Below, piece by piece: positions 1-8,877 of a stretch of DNA of 64,000 nucleotides; position 1 is the first letter of the stretch; each line of letters starts with the position of its first letter. Origin of the DNA: Arthrobacter sp. B6 (GTDB lineage Bacteria > Actinomycetota > Actinomycetes > Actinomycetales > Micrococcaceae); assembly GCF_001663775.1 (NCBI RefSeq), contig NZ_KV467168.1, positions 1,648,870 through 1,712,869 of the forward strand, written 5' to 3'. The notes beneath the pieces are model-generated. The model was not told the DNA's origin and made no database searches. It was given only the letters and a program-made list of their open reading frames with translations. A program made the translations under genes and the position numbers.

Positions 1-315
1 GATCCAGGGATTGCAGGCCCAGCCGGTCCAAGGACTCCTCGAAGGCCGCCAGTGTGGTGTCGTAGCCCTGGTCCGCGTTCCACAGCTTGGTGGTGATGAA
101 GATGTCCTCCGCGGAAAGGCCGGAAGATGCAACCGCGCGGCCAACTCCCGCCTCGTTGCCGTAGATCTTGGCGGTGTCGATGTGGCGGAAGCCCGCCTCG
201 AATGCCTGGCGGACCACCTTCTCCGCGACACCGTCCTCAACCTGCCACACACCATAACCGAGCTGGGGAATGGTGTGTCCGTCGTTAAAAGTGAGTGTGG
301 GGGTAGAAGTCATTC
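1..315 (-). CDS. Aldo/keto reductase, N-terminal part (cut by window edge)
   Basis: The first 105 codons of an NAD(P)H-dependent aldo/keto reductase of the 2,5-diketo-gluconate reductase type, which reduces carbonyls to alcohols in the cytoplasm. The start ATG is at 315. The translation opens with the family beta-hairpin (TLTFNDGHTIPQLGYGVWQV) and continues into the active site. FRHIDTAKIYGNE carries the catalytic Asp46 and Tyr51, and ITTKLW carries catalytic Lys76. The fourth tetrad residue, His, would lie beyond base 1. The reading frame has no stop in the window, so the gene continues to the left. Substrate cannot be told from this fragment. Confidence 0.93.
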
Positions 316-397
316 CGCCATAGTGCCAAACGATCGCCCCAGGCCGAAGCGAAACGGCGCCCGCTAAGCCACACGCGTAACCGGGAATACTCTCCGG

Positions 398-853
398 CTA
401 GAGACCGGCAGTGTCCTCGGCGAGACGGCGTTCGGCGTCGGCCACCTGTTCGAACACTGACTCCGCGCGCCGCCGCACGGACGCGGCCCCCACCGGTACC
501 GGCCCGACGGCGAGCCGCAGCATCGCGGCGGCCTCTGCGGTGGTGGCCAACGAATTTCCGGCCTTGGACAGGGACCGGTGGACACCGGCGAGTGGTCCCG
601 GAATATCCAGGCCATCGCTGGGCGAACGGCGCTGGGCCTCCACGCAGATCACGCGGACCCGTTCCAGGAGTTCTGCCAGTTCGTTGGCGATATCAACCAG
701 TTCGGCGTACAGCTGGTCGTCCTCGACGCCCTCCAGCACCTGGTGATACCGGTCAAGGCCACGATGGAACCTGTCGTGGGCCCGGCGCCACAGGCCCTTG
801 CCGAGTTCGGCGTCGTCTTTGCGCCCCTGGCGGGCGGCGGTAAAGAATCCCAA
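398..853 (-). CDS. Hypothetical helical protein downstream of bpa
   Basis: A 151-residue protein of unknown function. It is predicted largely helical and charged, with no signal peptide or membrane segment and no motif I recognise. The open frame extends further upstream into bpa, but I place the start at the TTG at 853, seven bases after the bpa stop, because upstream codons would overlap bpa in another frame. The ribosome site there is weak, so the exact start is uncertain. Same-strand, near-contiguous placement behind bpa suggests co-transcription and possibly a shared role, but this is only inference from position. Confidence 0.6.
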   Translation of the reverse strand: MGFFTAARQGRKDDAELGKGLWRRAHDRFHRGLDRYHQVLEGVEDDQLYAELVDIANELAELLERVRVICVEAQRRSPSDGLDIPGPLAGVHRSLSKAGNSLATTAEAAAMLRLAVGPVPVGAASVRRRAESVFEQVADAERRLAEDTAGL

Positions 854-860
854 AAAGAAC

Positions 861-1505
861 CTACAGGTACTGGCCGGGACCGTGGTCCGGGTCCTGCGGC
901 TGTCCCGGTTTCCCGGGGGTGTGGCTTTGGGCTGCCGCCGAGGCACGCTGAGGCTCGCCGTTTTCACCAATAACCACGCCGGGAGCAATCACTGTTCCCG
1001 GCGGAAGCTGCCTGAGCTGGAGCTGGGCTGCCGCATGCTCCCTCGCGGCGTGCTGGGCTGCGATGGCGGTCTGAATGCCGTGGAACAGGCCTTCCAGCCA
1101 ACCCACCAGCTGGGCCTGGGCGATGCGGAGCTCGGCATCGGAAGGGGCGGCGTCGTCAGGGAAAGGCAGGCTGATCCGTTCCAGTTCCTCCACCAGCTCC
1201 GGAGCAAGCCCGTCTTCCAGCTCCTTAATGGAGCGCTCGTGGATCTCCGCCAGGCGTCCCCGGGCGGCGTCGTCCAGGGGCGCAGCCTTAACTTCCTCCA
1301 GCAGCTGCCGGATCATGGTGCCGATCCGCATGACTTTCGCAGGTTCATCCACCAGGTCCTGCAGGCTCGCCTTCGATTTCGCGCCGTCAGCCGGCCGGCC
1401 GTCAGCCGGCACAGGCGGTCCCGCGGCCTCGAGGGGTGTACCCTCCACAGTTGTTCCCTCAACAGGGAGCTCCTCTGATGGCTGAGTGTCTGTCTGATCG
1501 CCCAT
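861..1505 (-). CDS. bpa: Bacterial proteasome activator Bpa (PafE)
   Basis: ATP-independent ring activator that docks on the 20S proteasome and opens its gate for unfolded or damaged proteins. 214 residues. The core from about residue 47 to 150 matches the family closely, including PAKVMRIGTMIRQLLEEVKA, ERSIKELEDGLAPELVEEL and RIAQAQLVGWLEGLFHGIQT. The protein ends in GQYL, the HbYX-type C-terminus that inserts between proteasome alpha subunits. The N-terminal 45 residues are acidic, low-complexity and probably disordered. It is known from mycobacteria and other actinobacteria with proteasomes. No proteasome or Pup genes lie in this window. A small unknown gene follows seven bases downstream. 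Confidence 0.95.
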   Translation of the reverse strand: MGDQTDTQPSEELPVEGTTVEGTPLEAAGPPVPADGRPADGAKSKASLQDLVDEPAKVMRIGTMIRQLLEEVKAAPLDDAARGRLAEIHERSIKELEDGLAPELVEELERISLPFPDDAAPSDAELRIAQAQLVGWLEGLFHGIQTAIAAQHAAREHAAAQLQLRQLPPGTVIAPGVVIGENGEPQRASAAAQSHTPGKPGQPQDPDHGPGQYL

Positions 1506-1543
1506 GCGTTCATACTCTCATGAGCCAGCGGCCGCAAAGCCAG

Positions 1544-1993
1544 TCAATGAAGCTGCTTGACCAGAATCGCGCCCTCGTCCGCAGTGAACCCGGCTTTCAG
1601 GTAGAAACCCACCGCATAGGTGTTCGCCGGAACCCAAACGTCCAACACGTCGTTCTCCGCCATCCAGAGCTCCATGGCTGACACCAGGGCAGTACCGACT
1701 CCCTGGCGCCGCCAGTGGGCATGGACGCCCATCTCCATCAGCAATAGCTCGGCCCAGGGGCCGGCGGTGCGCCGGCGCTGCACAATGCAGTGCAGGAAGC
1801 CCACAGTCAGCGTGCCGGCCTCGGCGACCCAAAAGAGCACGGACGGATCGGCAAGGAAGGCCCGGGCGCCGTCGAGCGTTAATGCCCCCGACGGCGCCCC
1901 GGACGGGTCCTCGTCAAACAGGTTGTCAGCCTCGGACAGTTCGTTGAAGAGCTCCGCATCCTCCCGACCGAGCCTGCGGATCCCAACCCCCAT
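1544..1993 (-). CDS. GNAT family N-acetyltransferase
   Basis: 149-residue acetyl-CoA-dependent N-acetyltransferase, a single GNAT domain. The core is visible: LLLMEMGVHAHWRRQGVGTALVSAM contains the Q/R-x-x-G-x-G/A acetyl-CoA pyrophosphate loop (RRQGVGTAL), and ANTYAVGFYLKAGF is the typical C-terminal motif B (residue-side strand and helix). ATG at 1993 is chosen because it lies 16 bases after the ybdD stop; the longer open frame would run through ybdD. Position behind cstA-ybdD suggests read-through transcription, but no functional link is evident. Substrate unknown. Confidence 0.85.
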   Translation of the reverse strand: MGVGIRRLGREDAELFNELSEADNLFDEDPSGAPSGALTLDGARAFLADPSVLFWVAEAGTLTVGFLHCIVQRRRTAGPWAELLLMEMGVHAHWRRQGVGTALVSAMELWMAENDVLDVWVPANTYAVGFYLKAGFTADEGAILVKQLH

Positions 1994-2009
1994 GGGCAGG
2001 CCCGTCAAT

Positions 2010-2213
2010 TCAGCAGCACCTGCCCTGGGGGGTGGAGTCCTGCCGGTCCGTGCGGTCCCGCCAGAACTCACGTTCGGACAGTGGCGGCTCATGGTGTCCT
2101 GTCCCGCGGTGGTATTCCACGTACTTGGAGTACGCGTCCGCACCCAGGACACCGCCGAGGTAACGGGAAAATCCGCGGAATCCCGTTACGATGGCGGACA
2201 GACCGGCCCCCAT
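2010..2213 (-). CDS. ybdD: YbdD/YjiX family small protein (DUF466)
   Basis: 67-residue cytoplasmic protein of the YbdD/YjiX family, which almost always accompanies CstA-type transporters; in enterobacteria it is needed for full transporter function. Recognisable sequence: GFRGFSRYLGGVLGADAYSKY followed by an EYHRGTGHHEPPLSEREFWR tail typical of the family. Its ATG (2213-2211) overlaps the cstA stop codon in a TGATG arrangement, so translation is coupled to cstA. A longer frame to 2264 exists but would lie inside cstA. Confidence 0.9.
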   Translation of the reverse strand: MGAGLSAIVTGFRGFSRYLGGVLGADAYSKYVEYHRGTGHHEPPLSEREFWRDRTDRQDSTPQGRCC

Positions 2214-4513
2214 CAGTGGTGCCCGGCCCTTTCGAACCTGAGGTCGGCCGGCAGTTCGTTCCATTCAGCCACCAGTTCCCGTTCCGCCGGCGTGGGGATG
2301 AGCCCCGCGGGCGCGAAGACCCTGGACGCCCGCGCCTCATCCTCGTGGTCCTTGTTGGCAATTCCGGCCCGGTGATTGCGGAAGGCCCTGGCTGTGGCCA
2401 GGATCGCGGTGACAATAACGATGATGCTCAACACCACAAAGATGACTGACAGCCAGCCCTGAATGGCAGTGTTACGGACCACGGCTTCCATTGCGGCCAC
2501 GGTCTTGGCCGAACCGAATTCGGTCTTGCCATCCCCAAGGGCCTTGGAGAAGGCCGCGTTGTTCGCGAAATAACCCACAGCCGGGACCGGTGAGAAGATC
2601 TTCTGGAAACTGGCCGTGATGGTGACCACCGCAGCGAAGGCCAACGGCAGGGCAACAATCCAGAGGTACTTGAAGGTTCCACGTTTGGCGACGATGGCCA
2701 GGCAGACGGACAAGGCAATGGCCGCCAGCAACTGGTTGGCGATCCCGAACAGCGGGAACAGGGTGTTGATCCCGCCGAGGGGATCCGTAACACCCATCAG
2801 GAGCACCGCACCCCAGGCGCCCACCATAATGGCTGTACACAGCCAGGCACCGGGGCGCCAGGAGTGTTCCTTGAACTTCGGGGCAAAGTTGCCGATGGAA
2901 TCCTGCAACATAAAGCGTGCCACCCGCGTCCCGGCGTCGACCGCGGTGAGGATGAACAGCGCTTCGAACATGATGGCGAAGTGGTACCAGAAGGCCATCA
3001 TCGCCGTGCCACCGATGAACTGCTGCATGATATGTGCCAAACCGACGGCCAAGGTGGGGGCGCCGCCTGTCCGGGAGACGATGCTCTCCTCGCCGACGTT
3101 CCTGGCTGTCTCGGACAGCAGGTCCGGGCTGATGTTCACGCCGGCCAGACCCAGGCTGTTGACCCAGGTGGCAGCCGTTTCCACGGTACCCCCGGTCAGC
3201 GCGACGGGGGCATTCATCGCGAAGTAGAGTCCGCGGTCTATGGAGATCGCCGCGACGAGGGCCATGATGGCCACGAACGACTCCATCAGCATCCCGCCGT
3301 AACCGATAAAGCGGGTCTGCCGCTCCTTTTCGATGAGCTTGGGCGTGGTTCCGGAAGCGATCAGGGCGTGGAACCCCGACAACGCGCCGCAGGCGATGGT
3401 GACAAAGAGGAACGGGAACAAGGCGCCGGGGAAGACCGGTCCGTTGTCCCTGCTTGCGAATTCGCTGAAGGCCGGCACAGTGATTTCCGGGCGGACCACA
3501 ATAATGGCCAGCGCGAGCATAACGATCACGCCGATCTTCATGAACGTTGAGAGGTAGTCACGGGGTGCCAGCAGGAGCCAGACCGGAAGTATGGCCGCGA
3601 TGAAGCCATACACAATGAGGCCCCAGGCAATGGTCACCTTGTCCAGCGAGAAGAACGCAGCGCCCCATTCCGTTTCGGCTACGATGCCACCGCCGATAAT
3701 GGCGGCCATGAGCAGCACGAATCCAATAAGCGACACTTCCATGACCTTGCCGGGCCTGAGGAAGCGAAGGTAGACGCCCATGAAGAGCGCGATAGGAATG
3801 GTCAAACCCACAGAGAAGACGCCCCAGGGGCTTTCCCCCAGTGCGTTCACAACGACGAGCGCCAGGATGGCGACGATGATCACCATGATGAGGAGCGTGG
3901 CAACCAGGGCAGCGGTGCCGCCTATGACGCCCAGTTCCTCACGTGCCATCTGGCCCAGGGAACGTCCGCCGCGGCGCATGGAGAAGAACATCACGAGGTA
4001 GTCCTGGACAGCTCCGGCCAGGACCACGCCGACAATAATCCAAATGGTGCCCGGGAGGTATCCCATCTGGGCGGCGATGATGGGGCCAACCAGCGGACCG
4101 GCCCCGGCAATCGCGGCGAAATGGTGGCCGAACAGGACATTGCGGTCGGTGCGGACGTAGTCCCTGCCATCGGCCTTGTACTCAGCGGGCGTGGCACGCC
4201 GGTCATCCGGCTTGGTGATGTACCGCTCGATGACTTTCGAATAGAAGCGGTATCCGATGAGGTACGTACAGACGGAAGCGAACACAAACCAGATCGCATT
4301 GACCGTCTCGCCCCGGATAATGGCCACCATGAACCAGGCGATGCCGCCGAGGAGGGCGATGGCAGCCCAGAGGGCAATTTTGGCGGGGGTCCAGTTTTTG
4401 TCTTCGGCCTCGCGGGCGGCGTCGTCCACCGCAGTTGCCGGCAGCTTTGGATCGGTGGCCAGTTGGCCACCCCCGGGCTGCGGGCCGCCCAGTTCGTCTG
4501 GCATTCCGGCCAT
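2213..4513 (-). CDS. cstA: Carbon starvation protein A, pyruvate/peptide transporter
   Basis: 766-residue inner-membrane transporter of the CstA/BtsT family, which imports pyruvate and/or peptides when preferred carbon is scarce. The family N-terminal domain (RFYSKVIERYITKPDDRRATP, then GHHFAAIAGAGPLVGPIIAAQ) and at least 14 hydrophobic segments are visible, plus the C-terminal region with GIANQLLAAIALSV. It is about 65 residues longer than the E. coli protein because of an N-terminal Gly/Pro-rich cytoplasmic extension. The start ATG at 4513 has a GGAGGA ribosome site five bases upstream. Forms a two-gene unit with ybdD. Substrate preference cannot be settled from sequence alone. Confidence 0.96.
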   Translation of the reverse strand: MAGMPDELGGPQPGGGQLATDPKLPATAVDDAAREAEDKNWTPAKIALWAAIALLGGIAWFMVAIIRGETVNAIWFVFASVCTYLIGYRFYSKVIERYITKPDDRRATPAEYKADGRDYVRTDRNVLFGHHFAAIAGAGPLVGPIIAAQMGYLPGTIWIIVGVVLAGAVQDYLVMFFSMRRGGRSLGQMAREELGVIGGTAALVATLLIMVIIVAILALVVVNALGESPWGVFSVGLTIPIALFMGVYLRFLRPGKVMEVSLIGFVLLMAAIIGGGIVAETEWGAAFFSLDKVTIAWGLIVYGFIAAILPVWLLLAPRDYLSTFMKIGVIVMLALAIIVVRPEITVPAFSEFASRDNGPVFPGALFPFLFVTIACGALSGFHALIASGTTPKLIEKERQTRFIGYGGMLMESFVAIMALVAAISIDRGLYFAMNAPVALTGGTVETAATWVNSLGLAGVNISPDLLSETARNVGEESIVSRTGGAPTLAVGLAHIMQQFIGGTAMMAFWYHFAIMFEALFILTAVDAGTRVARFMLQDSIGNFAPKFKEHSWRPGAWLCTAIMVGAWGAVLLMGVTDPLGGINTLFPLFGIANQLLAAIALSVCLAIVAKRGTFKYLWIVALPLAFAAVVTITASFQKIFSPVPAVGYFANNAAFSKALGDGKTEFGSAKTVAAMEAVVRNTAIQGWLSVIFVVLSIIVIVTAILATARAFRNHRAGIANKDHEDEARASRVFAPAGLIPTPAERELVAEWNELPADLRFERAGHH

Positions 4514-4819
4514 GTCTCCTCCTTGAGATCTCCTGCATCAGTGATTTGCTCCAAGGCACCCTACCAATGCCATGGCAACAGAAAGCCTGCTTCGCCCCCG
4601 GGCTGCGTGTCGCTGCGGTGAACGGCGGGGACGGAGCGCCGAGCGACGGCCGAGGAGCGCAGAGCGACTGCCGCCAAAGCCGCCAAAGAACCGTCGGGAA
4701 GTATGCCCTCCCGGGCGCACGGAAGGCCTCCGTCCAAGGTTTCCCGGACGGAGGCCTTCTGCACGTTTGGTCCCGGTTCGGAGCCGGGTTCGGCGGGCTG
4801 CTTCTTCGTGTTCGGGTTT
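4514..4819. other. Intergenic region upstream of cstA
   Basis: About 306 bases with no convincing gene. The section 4600-4690 is a low-complexity run of GAGCG/GACGG-type words. It then holds the hairpin at 4723-4758. Promoter signals for cstA should lie in 4514-4700, but I see no clear -35/-10 pair. Confidence 0.6.
4723..4758. terminator. Hairpin terminator after the DUF1540 gene
   Basis: A 13-base inverted repeat, AAGGCCTCCGTCC at 4723-4735 and its complement at 4746-4758, with a 10-base loop. It lies about 60 bases past the end of the minus-strand DUF1540 gene. No long T tract follows on either side, so the terminator call rests on the stem and position. Confidence 0.6.
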
Positions 4820-5104
4820 CTACGCGTGTGAGTAAGTGAGGCAATCCGCGTTGTCAACCCCGGGGCCAACGTGGACTTCAGCGGCATTACACATCAGATG
4901 GTCATTGTGGACACACTCGGAGCGCTGGCACGCTCCAACATCTGCCAGGACCTTTGGCAGCCCGCCGTGCATGCCGGTGTCAATGAAGGTGGCGCAGCTG
5001 GCGTGGTCAGTACTTCCCGCGACCGTGATGGCGTGGGCCGTGCAGCCTTCGTGGTCGTTGAAGGAGCAACGGGTAACACTGCAATCGGCAACATGTGTTG
5101 TCAT
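4820..5104 (-). CDS. DUF1540 protein with two four-cysteine modules
   Basis: 94-residue soluble protein made of two DUF1540 modules in tandem. Each holds four cysteines: CSVTRCSFNDHEGC plus SCATF in the first, CQRSECVHNDHLMC plus DCLTYS in the second. The spacing suggests metal binding, but the function of the family is not known. The start ATG at 5104 is fixed by a strong GGAGGA ribosome site eight bases upstream; the longer open frame to 5284 has no such support. The gene stands alone, with a hairpin downstream. Metal and partner cannot be named from sequence. Confidence 0.85.
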   Translation of the reverse strand: MTTHVADCSVTRCSFNDHEGCTAHAITVAGSTDHASCATFIDTGMHGGLPKVLADVGACQRSECVHNDHLMCNAAEVHVGPGVDNADCLTYSHA

Positions 5105-5243
5105 AAGAGGTTCCTCCGTATTCCGGCTGCCCGGGGTGGACAGCGTCCTGCCTCCCACGGTAGGCCGGTTCGGCCCAATCAAAAAGACCCAACTGTGTGA
5201 CCTAATTCCGCACATGTTCGTCCAGTTCCCTGTGCACTGCGAA

Positions 5244-8138
5244 TCAGGTGCCGACCTCCCGGCGGGATATCGGCAGCCTCGCACGCGTGAACAGCCAGGC
5301 CAAGGCGGCTCCCGTCAGTGGCACGGCCAGCAGCAGCGCGGCAAGCTGGAGCCAGGGGACGACGGGGGTCCGCGCCAGCCCGGTGGCCGTCACCACCAGA
5401 ATTGCGGGCACTATTCCCGCCACGCTTCCCAGCACGGTTCCCAGCCCGGCCGTCATCAGGGCCTGCGAACCTGCGAGCGCCTTCCGTAGTCCGGGGGCTG
5501 CCCCCACCCCTGCGAGAGTCACATGGTCTTTCCGCGAGTCCGCCATGGACAAGCCCGTCGTGATACCCGCCGCGCTGAGGGTGATCAGCGCCCCCAGCCC
5601 GACAATGGACCAGAGAATCAGGGAAGCATCCCGTTCCGCACCGCGCTCCACATGAATTGACGTGAACTGGTTCCCAAAGACGATGGCGAGGGCGGAGGAC
5701 GCCTTATCCGTCTGGGCAGCCTCAGGAAAGGCACTAAGTTGGACCAGGAGGGCGCCACTTTCCACGCGCATTCCCGCCGCGGCTGCAGCTTCATGGGACA
5801 GGATCCCGTAGTAAGGAACCTTGACGTCCGGTTCCAGCACCGCCGCCGCAACGTTTGTCCTGCCTTCTTCCTGGTAACCCTGGAAAGCTTGTGCATTGGT
5901 GACCCCGGGCAGGGGTTTTCGCACATCCTGCGCGACCAGGGCCGCGTGCCCGTCGCGGACGAACACGGGATTGGTCACCACCATCCCGCCGGCGGCCAAT
6001 ACGTCGCGTGCTTCCTCCGTCGGCGCCTTTCCCAGGAGTGCCTCCACGTCGTCCACGGTCCCGACCACGATCGAGCCGGCACTACCGTGGCTCGCATAGG
6101 GCCGCATCGCACCCTGGCAGCGCCAGTCATCGGGATCGAGGACACGCTGGCCGGCAGTCTCCGGGCACTCGTTGCCTTCCGGCACGGCGAGCGAATATTC
6201 CAGGCAGCTGGACGTCGGGGTCTGCGCCGGGGACATGTCCAAGAGCTCGGGGCGCATCTCGCAGTTGCGGATACCGGGCGTCCTCAGCACACGGGTCCAC
6301 TCGACCGTGTCAAGGGCGCCGCCCAACGCTGATGCCACCAAGCCGGGATCCATCTGTTTCGGCTCCGGCATGGTCCCGTCTGCCAGCATGGGCTGGCCGG
6401 CAAACAGGGGTACCACCGTCTGGTTCCTCAGGGCTGACCAGTAGTGGTTCTCCTGTTCGTTCGCCTGCTGGCTGGAAGCCAGGACCATCGCGGCGCTGGC
6501 AAGCGTGGCGGCAGCGAGGACGGCGGCAACCGCCGGCACCGTCCGGCTGCGGTTGCGTGAAGAATCCCGGGCTGCCATACGTGCAGCGAGCGGCAGCGCC
6601 CCTGCCCGGCCGGCCAGGAAAGCCACAACGGTGCCGGTCAGCAGGACCAGCGACACAACGCCAAGCACCGCACCGCCAAGCAGGAACCAGGCAATAACCG
6701 GCGTCCGGGAGATGAAAACGTCCGGGTCTTCGCTGGTTAGGGCCAGCCAGTTACTTGCTGCCAACGCGGCTGCGGCCAGGCCGAGCAGTGCTGCTCCCAG
6801 GACGGCTGGCCGTTTGCCTGCCGTGAGGGGTGCCCGCCCGGATTTGAGCGCACCGAGGACGGCCTGGCGCGCCACCTGCCGCGCCGGAGCCAGGGCGGCA
6901 AGCAGGCACGCAGTGAAGCCCATCAGCATCGCCACAGCAGTCAGCAGCGTGTCCGGATGGAAGCCCGGGAAACGGACCGATCCGTTGAGGCGCGCCACAA
7001 AAACGACGACGGCGGCGGCGGACAGTCCGGTGGCCGCACCTGCGGCAACGGCAATGCCGCCCAACCATAGTGCCGCGGCCATCACCACGGAGCGGATGGT
7101 GGGAGTCTCTGCCCCCGAGGCCGCCAGGAGTGCCAGCTCGCGGACCTGGCCTTTGGCGCCCACGGCAAACGCGGCCCCCGCGAGGAGCCCCACCTCGAGC
7201 AGCGCAATCGCCCCAAGGAACGCCCCTGTGAGGTACGCGGAAAACTGCGATGCGTCGTTGGACTCTACCGGGGTACCGTCCGGTCCCCGCTGATCCTGCG
7301 GAGGCGGGCTCAGGGCCACCCTTCTGGACAGCACGGCCACCCCCGCAGCGTTGGCCTCCCGGACCTGGCTCCACGTCACAGGCTCCGGTCCCACCAGGTA
7401 GTACAGGGTGGACTTGACCACCGCGGACGGCTCGGAACCGGTGGACTCCGCCCGATCCTCACCCAGGCCTCCTTGCCCGGGCTTGAGGTACACGATGGAA
7501 TTGCTGTCCGAGTAGCCAGCATCCCGCAGTGTCCCAACCACCACAAAAGTTCCGGCCGAGGTTGCGAGTTCCTCCCCCAATCCGAGTCCGAACCGTTCCA
7601 GCAGGCCCGGCGAAACCAGCATCTCGGCGTCGGTTCCGGGCGATCGGCCCTGGAGCAGCGTGTACTTTCCCGCGAAAGCCGGGGCGAGGGCGTCCACCGC
7701 CCGCCCCACGACCGGCACCTGCGCGGCGCCTGACCCCGCGGTCAGGTCCAGGGTGGATTCGGTCAGTACGGAATACCCTGCCGGCACCAGGTCCCGTGGA
7801 TCCTTCGGCTTGAATTCAGGGTCGTGGTCCCAGTTGTTGGAGGAGGCAATCCTGGTTTCGTCGACGGGGTCCTGGACCATGTGGCCGTTTGGCACCGCCA
7901 TCGGACGGAAGCGGGCCTGGGTGCCGCCCAGCTGGTACTGCACACGCTCCGCCGCCGTCTCCTGGCTGCTCTGGAAGAGTGTCACCGCACCGGTCATGGC
8001 TGCCACTGGCAGCATGATCAGCAGGATGATGAGGAGGGAACGCCCTTTATGGCGGCGGACGTCGCGCCGCGCCATGCGCATCGCCACACGGAAAGCCTGC
8101 CGGCGCCCTCCCGGCGCCGGCTTCAGATCCAGCGCCAC
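5244..8138 (-). CDS. ABC transporter permease, FtsX-like (MacB type)
   Basis: 964-residue membrane component of an ABC transporter, with two FtsX-like halves. The N-terminal membrane segment (about residues 33-55) follows a basic cytoplasmic stretch. A first extracytoplasmic domain of about 240 residues is followed by helices near 310, 355, 400, 445 and 485. A second extracytoplasmic domain then precedes the last three helices near 850-950. This is the layout of exporters or mechanotransmitters rather than importers; the cargo is unknown. It starts with GTG one base after the ATPase stop, so it is translationally coupled to it. PadR, ATPase and permease form one operon. Confidence 0.92.
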   Translation of the reverse strand: MALDLKPAPGGRRQAFRVAMRMARRDVRRHKGRSLLIILLIMLPVAAMTGAVTLFQSSQETAAERVQYQLGGTQARFRPMAVPNGHMVQDPVDETRIASSNNWDHDPEFKPKDPRDLVPAGYSVLTESTLDLTAGSGAAQVPVVGRAVDALAPAFAGKYTLLQGRSPGTDAEMLVSPGLLERFGLGLGEELATSAGTFVVVGTLRDAGYSDSNSIVYLKPGQGGLGEDRAESTGSEPSAVVKSTLYYLVGPEPVTWSQVREANAAGVAVLSRRVALSPPPQDQRGPDGTPVESNDASQFSAYLTGAFLGAIALLEVGLLAGAAFAVGAKGQVRELALLAASGAETPTIRSVVMAAALWLGGIAVAAGAATGLSAAAVVVFVARLNGSVRFPGFHPDTLLTAVAMLMGFTACLLAALAPARQVARQAVLGALKSGRAPLTAGKRPAVLGAALLGLAAAALAASNWLALTSEDPDVFISRTPVIAWFLLGGAVLGVVSLVLLTGTVVAFLAGRAGALPLAARMAARDSSRNRSRTVPAVAAVLAAATLASAAMVLASSQQANEQENHYWSALRNQTVVPLFAGQPMLADGTMPEPKQMDPGLVASALGGALDTVEWTRVLRTPGIRNCEMRPELLDMSPAQTPTSSCLEYSLAVPEGNECPETAGQRVLDPDDWRCQGAMRPYASHGSAGSIVVGTVDDVEALLGKAPTEEARDVLAAGGMVVTNPVFVRDGHAALVAQDVRKPLPGVTNAQAFQGYQEEGRTNVAAAVLEPDVKVPYYGILSHEAAAAAGMRVESGALLVQLSAFPEAAQTDKASSALAIVFGNQFTSIHVERGAERDASLILWSIVGLGALITLSAAGITTGLSMADSRKDHVTLAGVGAAPGLRKALAGSQALMTAGLGTVLGSVAGIVPAILVVTATGLARTPVVPWLQLAALLLAVPLTGAALAWLFTRARLPISRREVGT

Positions 8139-8139
8139 G

Positions 8140-8877
8140 TCAGTATCCGGCCTGGGCCAAAAGCATGGCGGGATCGTGCATGGCCGCTGCCTGATCCACG
8201 ATCCGGCCGTCCCGGAGGAAAACCACGCGGTCAGCCCAGGCGGCGTGCCGGGCCTCGTGCGTCACCAGCATCACGGCGGCCCCGGCATCTGCCCGGCTGC
8301 GCAGCACCTCCATCACGCCCTGGCCGGTGGTGGAATCCAGTGCACCCGTTGGCTCGTCGGCCAGAATCAGCCGGCGGTCGCCGACGATGGCACGCGCAAT
8401 GGCCACCCGCTGCTGCTGGCCACCGGACATCTGGTCCATGAAGCGGTCGGCCAGTTCGGGGATGCCCACCTGCCGCAGGGCGTTCAGTGCCTGCCGCTGC
8501 GCCTTCCTTGCAGCTGCCCCGTCCAGCTCCAACGGCAGCGCCACGTTCTCGGCGGCGGTCAGGGTGGGGACAAGATTGAAGTCCTGGAAGACGTAGCCGA
8601 CGGCGCGGCGGCGCAGCCGTGCCAGTTCGTTCAGTCCCAGCCCGCCCAAGGGGGTGGACTCCACAAAGACACCGCCCGACGTCGGACGGTCCAGTCCCCC
8701 TGCCAGCGCCAGGAGGGACGATTTCCCTGAACCTGACGGACCCATCACGGCGACGAACTCGCCGGCACTGACCGTAAGGTTAACCTCCCGAAGAGCAGCG
8801 ACCGCCGTCGCTCCCTCACCGAACGTCCTGCTGACCTTTGCAAGTTCAAGGACCTGCTGCGGCCCCCGGACGCTCAC
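8140..8877 (-). CDS. ABC transporter ATP-binding protein (MacB/LolD type)
   Basis: 245-residue ATPase that powers the adjacent FtsX-like permease. Walker A is GPSGSGKSS (near residue 46), the Q-loop is YVFQDFNLVP, the signature is MSGGQQQRVAIARA, and Walker B is LILADEPTGALD, followed by the H-loop VTHEARHA. The GLDRPTSGGV and ALDSTTG stretches are typical of the MacB/LolD subfamily. The start is GTG at 8877, overlapping the padR stop in a GTGA arrangement. Confidence 0.95.
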   Translation of the reverse strand: MSVRGPQQVLELAKVSRTFGEGATAVAALREVNLTVSAGEFVAVMGPSGSGKSSLLALAGGLDRPTSGGVFVESTPLGGLGLNELARLRRRAVGYVFQDFNLVPTLTAAENVALPLELDGAAARKAQRQALNALRQVGIPELADRFMDQMSGGQQQRVAIARAIVGDRRLILADEPTGALDSTTGQGVMEVLRSRADAGAAVMLVTHEARHAAWADRVVFLRDGRIVDQAAAMHDPAMLLAQAGY

